The notes under the pieces: model-generated
Databases searched by the model: none
Seen by the model: only the letters and a program-made list of their open reading frames with translations
Told to the model about the DNA's origin: nothing
Program-made: the position numbers and the translations under genes
Shown here: in pieces, positions 60,713-64,000 of the stretch
Layout of the letters: each line of letters starts with the position of its first letter
Position numbering within the stretch: position 1 is the first letter of the stretch
Assembly (NCBI RefSeq): GCF_012689525.1
Contig: NZ_CP051516.1
Span: 3,596,001 to 3,660,000, forward strand
Length of the DNA: 64,000 nucleotides
Origin: Paraburkholderia aromaticivorans
GTDB taxonomy: Bacteria; Pseudomonadota; Gammaproteobacteria; Burkholderiales; Burkholderiaceae
Direction of reading: 5' to 3'

Positions 60713-61683
60713 CGTTTGGTTTTCGTAGTGCGAGGAGTACGGGAAGTGCAGGTCGCGCCGCGCGCGGGCCGCGCATTCGTGCCGGCGGCCTCGGCTTGTG
60801 GATCGACGAGCCACGGCAGCAGGAATTCGCTGACTTCGGCGGCAGCCTTCACCGAGCGTTTGGCGCGATAGGCCACCGCGTCGCACAGGGCTTCGATCAC
60901 AGCGAGCACGGCCGAATCGGCATTCGCCGCGAGCCGTCGATCGGCGCGGATGTAGAGCGAGATGTCGGCGAACTGCGCGAGCGGCGAACGCGGACTGTCG
61001 GTGAGCGCGAGCACGCGGGCGCCACGGCCCGCCGCGCGATGCGCGAGCTCGATCGTGTCTTCGACGTAGCGCGGAAAAGCGATGCCGATGACGAGATCGC
61101 CCTCGTTGGAAGCAAACAGACGCCGCGCGGCATGCGACGGTCCGCCCATCAGCGCAAGCGACTGCACGTTGTCGTGATACGGCATCAGGCCGTGTTCCAT
61201 CAGACCCGCGAGAAACGCGCTGGCACCGAAGCCGAGCACGAAGACGCGGCGCGCGGCGATGATCGCTTCGACGGCGGCTTCGGCCGCGGCGCTGTCGATC
61301 GCCGTGCGGGTGGCGTGCAGATTGTTGGCGGCCTGTTCTAGCGATGCGTCGACCACGTCGTCGCCGGCTGCGAGCGATTCCTGCGCACTGCGCAAGCGCT
61401 CGACCGGTGCGAGCGTCGCCTCGAAGCCGCGCACCAGCGCCTCACGGAACTGCGGATAGCCGTCGAAACCGAGCGCGCGAGCGAAGCGGTTCGCCGTCGC
61501 CACCGAGGCGCCGACCACGCTGGCCAGTTCGTCGATCCGCATGGTCGCCGCGCGAAACAGATTGGCCAGCACGTAGTCGCCCATGCGCCGATGAATCGGC
61601 GTGAGGGTCGGCATGGCCGCGGCGATGCGCGCGGCTATGGCCTGCTCGGCGGAGTCGGAAGCGATGGACGGTTGATGAATCAT
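60709..61683 (-). CDS. RpiR/MurR-family transcriptional regulator
   Basis: The 324-residue protein has an N-terminal HTH (IHRRMGDYVLANLFRAATMRIDELASVVGASVATANRFARALGFDGYPQFREALV) and a C-terminal SIS domain (ARRVFVLGFGASAFLAGLMEHGLMPYHDNVQSL, GDLVIGIAFPRYVEDTIEL). SIS domains of this family bind phosphosugars. It is first in the leftward block and coupled to iaaA, so it is the likely regulator of the whole unit. The ligand is unknown. Confidence 0.9.
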   Translation of the reverse strand: MIHQPSIASDSAEQAIAARIAAAMPTLTPIHRRMGDYVLANLFRAATMRIDELASVVGASVATANRFARALGFDGYPQFREALVRGFEATLAPVERLRSAQESLAAGDDVVDASLEQAANNLHATRTAIDSAAAEAAVEAIIAARRVFVLGFGASAFLAGLMEHGLMPYHDNVQSLALMGGPSHAARRLFASNEGDLVIGIAFPRYVEDTIELAHRAAGRGARVLALTDSPRSPLAQFADISLYIRADRRLAANADSAVLAVIEALCDAVAYRAKRSVKAAAEVSEFLLPWLVDPQAEAAGTNARPARGATCTSRTPRTTKTKR

Positions 61684-61949
61684 GCGAACGAGGCGGTAAG
61701 CGCCTAGGCCTAGTGAAAATAGATGAAAGTATATTTACATAGAAATCCTGTAGAAAAAAATTCATTTTCATTTTCGAGGGTTTTCACGGACGCGCCCGCG
61801 CTGAAAACGCCTGTTTGCAATCCTGATTTGGCGGCGCTGATTTGGCGCAAGGTGATCGTGAATTTCAGAATTGTCTGATTTGCATGGATGTCGACTGCCC
61901 TAAGAGTTGTCGCGCCTTCGAAGGCGCAACTGACAATTCAGGGAGATAT
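61684..61949. other. Divergent intergenic region with structured leader
   Basis: 61705-61780 is AT-rich with repeated gaaaat/attttc motifs and is the likely rpiR control region. At 61905-61931 agttg-tcg-cgcctt/aaggcg-caact forms a bulged hairpin just before the ribosome site of the RHS gene. The arms gaattgtc (61868-61875) and gacaattc (61932-61939) could close a larger structure around it. Confidence 0.5.
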
Positions 61950-64000
61950 ATGAAAGCGTGGAAGAAGCGCGGCACATCAATGCGGCTCGTCCAACTGTCT
62001 GTGGCGGCGAGCCTGCTGCTGACTGCCGCTAGCGCGAACGCTGCAGACTACACCCAATGCATGCAGACGTATCAGAAGTCCCTTGGGATTCCCGGGACCA
62101 AAACCTGCGCTATCCAGGTGGCTGCCACGTCACCCATGTCCAGGGGCCCAGGCGACCCGTTCAGCAGCATGAATTACTACAACTGTCCTAATGCACAGGA
62201 CTGGATACAGGATTATTGTGCCGGTGCCCCGGTCCCACCTTCGCCAGAAGATACCTGTCCGGCATCTGATCCGGTACTGCCGGCAGAGGGCATTGTCACG
62301 CTCTCAGAAACCGACTTCATGAGCGGTGACGCACTGCCACTTACCTTCAGCCGCACGTATCTATCGAAGCCCTATGACACTACCCAGACGGCGATGGGCC
62401 GCAACTGGGTCAATAACTGGCAACGACGACTTGATCTGACAGCGGTCAATGCGGCCACGCCGCAGATCGTTGTTTATAGCGGCAACCAGCGGCCCCTGAC
62501 GTTCAAATGGAATGGCACGGCGTGGAGCATGCTGGGAAATCGCGGGCTCACGCTGACGAAAGCAACCAATGGCGACTACTCGCTAACTGACGGACTGCTC
62601 GGCACGACGGAAGTCTACTCGGCCAACATCGGCACTCTCTACTCGGAGACGACCCGCACCGGCACCCTCCGCAAGTTTGGGTTCGATTACCGTGGCCGGA
62701 TGGTGGCGATCAATGAGTATCTGGTTGACAGGATAGGCCCGGGCGCACTCAGGCTCGATCTGCAGTACGACGATAGCGACCGAATTGTTGCGGCGGTCGA
62801 TCCTCTCGGCAATGCCACGCGGTACGCGTACGACGCCAAAGGAAATCTTGCTTCGGTCACCCATCCGGACGGCACGATCCGTCAGTATCTGTACGAAGAT
62901 GCCCGCTTCCCCAACGCACTGACCGGCGTAAAGGATGAAACCGGCTCGAAGACAGCGACGTGGGCCTACGATGCCAATGCCCGCGTGATCTCGGTGACTC
63001 ATCCGGACACGACGCGTAATGCGTCATTCACCTATTCAACATCCGGCACGACGACTCTCAGTGACGTGCGTGGCACGAGCACGTACAGCTTCAGTTTCCC
63101 GGACGCCTGGCGCCCTGGTTCAGTCGGCACGCCAGATGGAAGGGTCACGCGCAGTTGGGATGCGGCAGGAAATCTTTCGCAGAGAACGACTCCCGATGGC
63201 GGAACACAGTACACATGGGATAGCGCGAACCGGCCAGTAAAGGCAGTTGCCACGGTTGCCGGAAAGACGACGGTAACGACGATCGCGTACAACGATGCCA
63301 GTTCACTGCGTCCGCATCTGGTCGCTACAGCGGGTAAGGTGCGCGCTTTTGTCTATGACCCGGCAGGCAATGTCACGGGCTATGCCGAGCAGAAAACGAC
63401 TGACCTGACTGGCGAGCAGGGACTTCAGGCGACGGGAACCGGCGACCAGATGACGGTCGGCGCCCAGTATGATGGCGTGGGCCGACTCCTGGCGGCGACG
63501 ATCATCCGGAATGGCACGAAGACCGAAGACTGGACCTATACCTACGACACAAGAGGCAACATCGAAACGACACAGGATGCCGTGTCGGGTTGGGCGATGC
63601 GAACGCTTGGTCGTGACGCCGCAAATCGTGCAACGGTTATAGCAGGCAACAGCGGTCAGGCCGCCGTCAGTTACGACGCGCGCGGACGCGTGTCCGTCTT
63701 CCAGTACGATGAGAAGGCGAGCGTGGTCAACGGCGGACTCGCCCGCACTCTGGTTGTGCGTTATGGCTACGCTGCAAACGGCCCGGTATCGACCCGTACA
63801 GCGACAGTATCGACGAATGGTGGTGCTCCGCAGTCGATCAGTGACGCCGAACTCGGAGTGTGGCTGAGCAACTGGGAACTCGGTAACGATCCTGTTGCGC
63901 CGTCTGCTAATCTCACAGGGCTCCAGTCCGACGCCCACGCCTTCGTTCCAGAAATCTGCGTTGAATGCTACATGGCGTGGAAGGCGAAGCCGACAGGTCA
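61950..64000 (+). CDS. Secreted RHS/YD-repeat protein with DUF6531, partial
   Basis: The ATG at 61950 follows AGGGAGA; the frame stays open to the window end (683 codons). A signal peptide (MKAWKKRGTSMRLVQLSVAASLLLTAASANA) is followed by about 85 residues with six cysteines. A DUF6531-like domain follows (LSETDFMSGDALPLTFSRTYLSKPYD...MGRNWVNNWQRRLDL), then many YD repeats (AYDAKGNLASVTHPDGT, WDAAGNLSQRTTPDGG, YDPAGNVTGYAE, YDARGRVSVFQYD). The last 50 visible residues leave the repeat pattern (ICVECYMAWKAKPTG). Codons such as ata, aga and agg are commoner than in neighbouring genes, suggesting transfer. The C-terminal effector, if any, lies outside. Confidence 0.85.
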   Translation, partial: MKAWKKRGTSMRLVQLSVAASLLLTAASANAADYTQCMQTYQKSLGIPGTKTCAIQVAATSPMSRGPGDPFSSMNYYNCPNAQDWIQDYCAGAPVPPSPEDTCPASDPVLPAEGIVTLSETDFMSGDALPLTFSRTYLSKPYDTTQTAMGRNWVNNWQRRLDLTAVNAATPQIVVYSGNQRPLTFKWNGTAWSMLGNRGLTLTKATNGDYSLTDGLLGTTEVYSANIGTLYSETTRTGTLRKFGFDYRGRMVAINEYLVDRIGPGALRLDLQYDDSDRIVAAVDPLGNATRYAYDAKGNLASVTHPDGTIRQYLYEDARFPNALTGVKDETGSKTATWAYDANARVISVTHPDTTRNASFTYSTSGTTTLSDVRGTSTYSFSFPDAWRPGSVGTPDGRVTRSWDAAGNLSQRTTPDGGTQYTWDSANRPVKAVATVAGKTTVTTIAYNDASSLRPHLVATAGKVRAFVYDPAGNVTGYAEQKTTDLTGEQGLQATGTGDQMTVGAQYDGVGRLLAATIIRNGTKTEDWTYTYDTRGNIETTQDAVSGWAMRTLGRDAANRATVIAGNSGQAAVSYDARGRVSVFQYDEKASVVNGGLARTLVVRYGYAANGPVSTRTATVSTNGGAPQSISDAELGVWLSNWELGNDPVAPSANLTGLQSDAHAFVPEICVECYMAWKAKPTG

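Overview
The window is a high-GC stretch of Gram-negative chromosome. Gene content and order (gmk-rpoZ-spoT, rph-rdgB-hemW, ribD-ribE-ribBX-ribH-nusB, a classical OmpC-type porin, PoxB, a Bcr/CflA exporter) point to Burkholderiales, most likely Paraburkholderia or Burkholderia. This rests on recognition of families and gene order; no database search was possible. Most of the window is core housekeeping DNA. Small accessory spots lie between the operons and at the right edge.

Layout: 1-412 is the end of fbp, followed by tRNA-Thr. 650-9000 holds a UvrA2-like protein, a LysR regulator divergent from an aldo/keto reductase, a 49-residue orphan downstream of a perfect FNR/Anr-type box, a secreted chorismate mutase and a DnaQ/GIY-YIG fusion nuclease. 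9000-11730 holds a broken cspA copy, a small unknown gene, a strong candidate small RNA and a porin. 11790-20640 holds greB, two identical tRNA-Arg genes, a small protein, the leftward yicC-gmk-rpoZ-spoT operon and the divergent rightward rph-rdgB-hemW operon. 20680-24740 holds tRNA-Ser and several small accessory genes, including a RidA protein, an MFS exporter and an EVE-domain protein. 24870-31700 holds hemL, the riboflavin cluster, nusB and an aminotransferase. 31800-41520 holds a lytic transglycosylase, ubiD, a LysE-type exporter, a threonine/serine dehydratase, several small proteins, a YggT protein and a lipoprotein gene cut by a 140-bp miniature element. 42200-50250 holds tRNA-Gly, trmB, uppP, a lipoprotein, a cysteine-cluster protein, hemN, tRNA-Leu, an amino acid permease and a secreted alpha/beta hydrolase. 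50315-61700 holds poxB and a leftward eight-gene block: RpiR regulator, isoaspartyl peptidase, GsiABCD-like peptide ABC transporter, DmpA-type peptidase and DppA-type D-aminopeptidase. From 61950 an RHS/YD-repeat secreted protein runs off the right edge.

How the genes work together: spoT, rpoZ and gmk link GTP metabolism, RNA polymerase and (p)ppGpp. hemL, hemW and hemN are haem-related. The rib genes make riboflavin, but the GTP cyclohydrolase II half of the RibBA-like protein lacks its zinc cysteines, so a separate ribA is expected elsewhere. The eight-gene gsi block reads as one peptide import and hydrolysis unit able to handle isopeptide and D-amino-acid bonds.

The strongest unexplained signals are an 84-nt leftward RNA gene at 10031-10114 (a TATACT box, two abutting perfect hairpins and a perfect terminator), a precisely dated miniature transposon in a lipoprotein gene (40786-40925, 4-bp target duplication, reading frame restored on removal), and the secreted RHS protein with a cysteine-rich N-terminus at the right edge.
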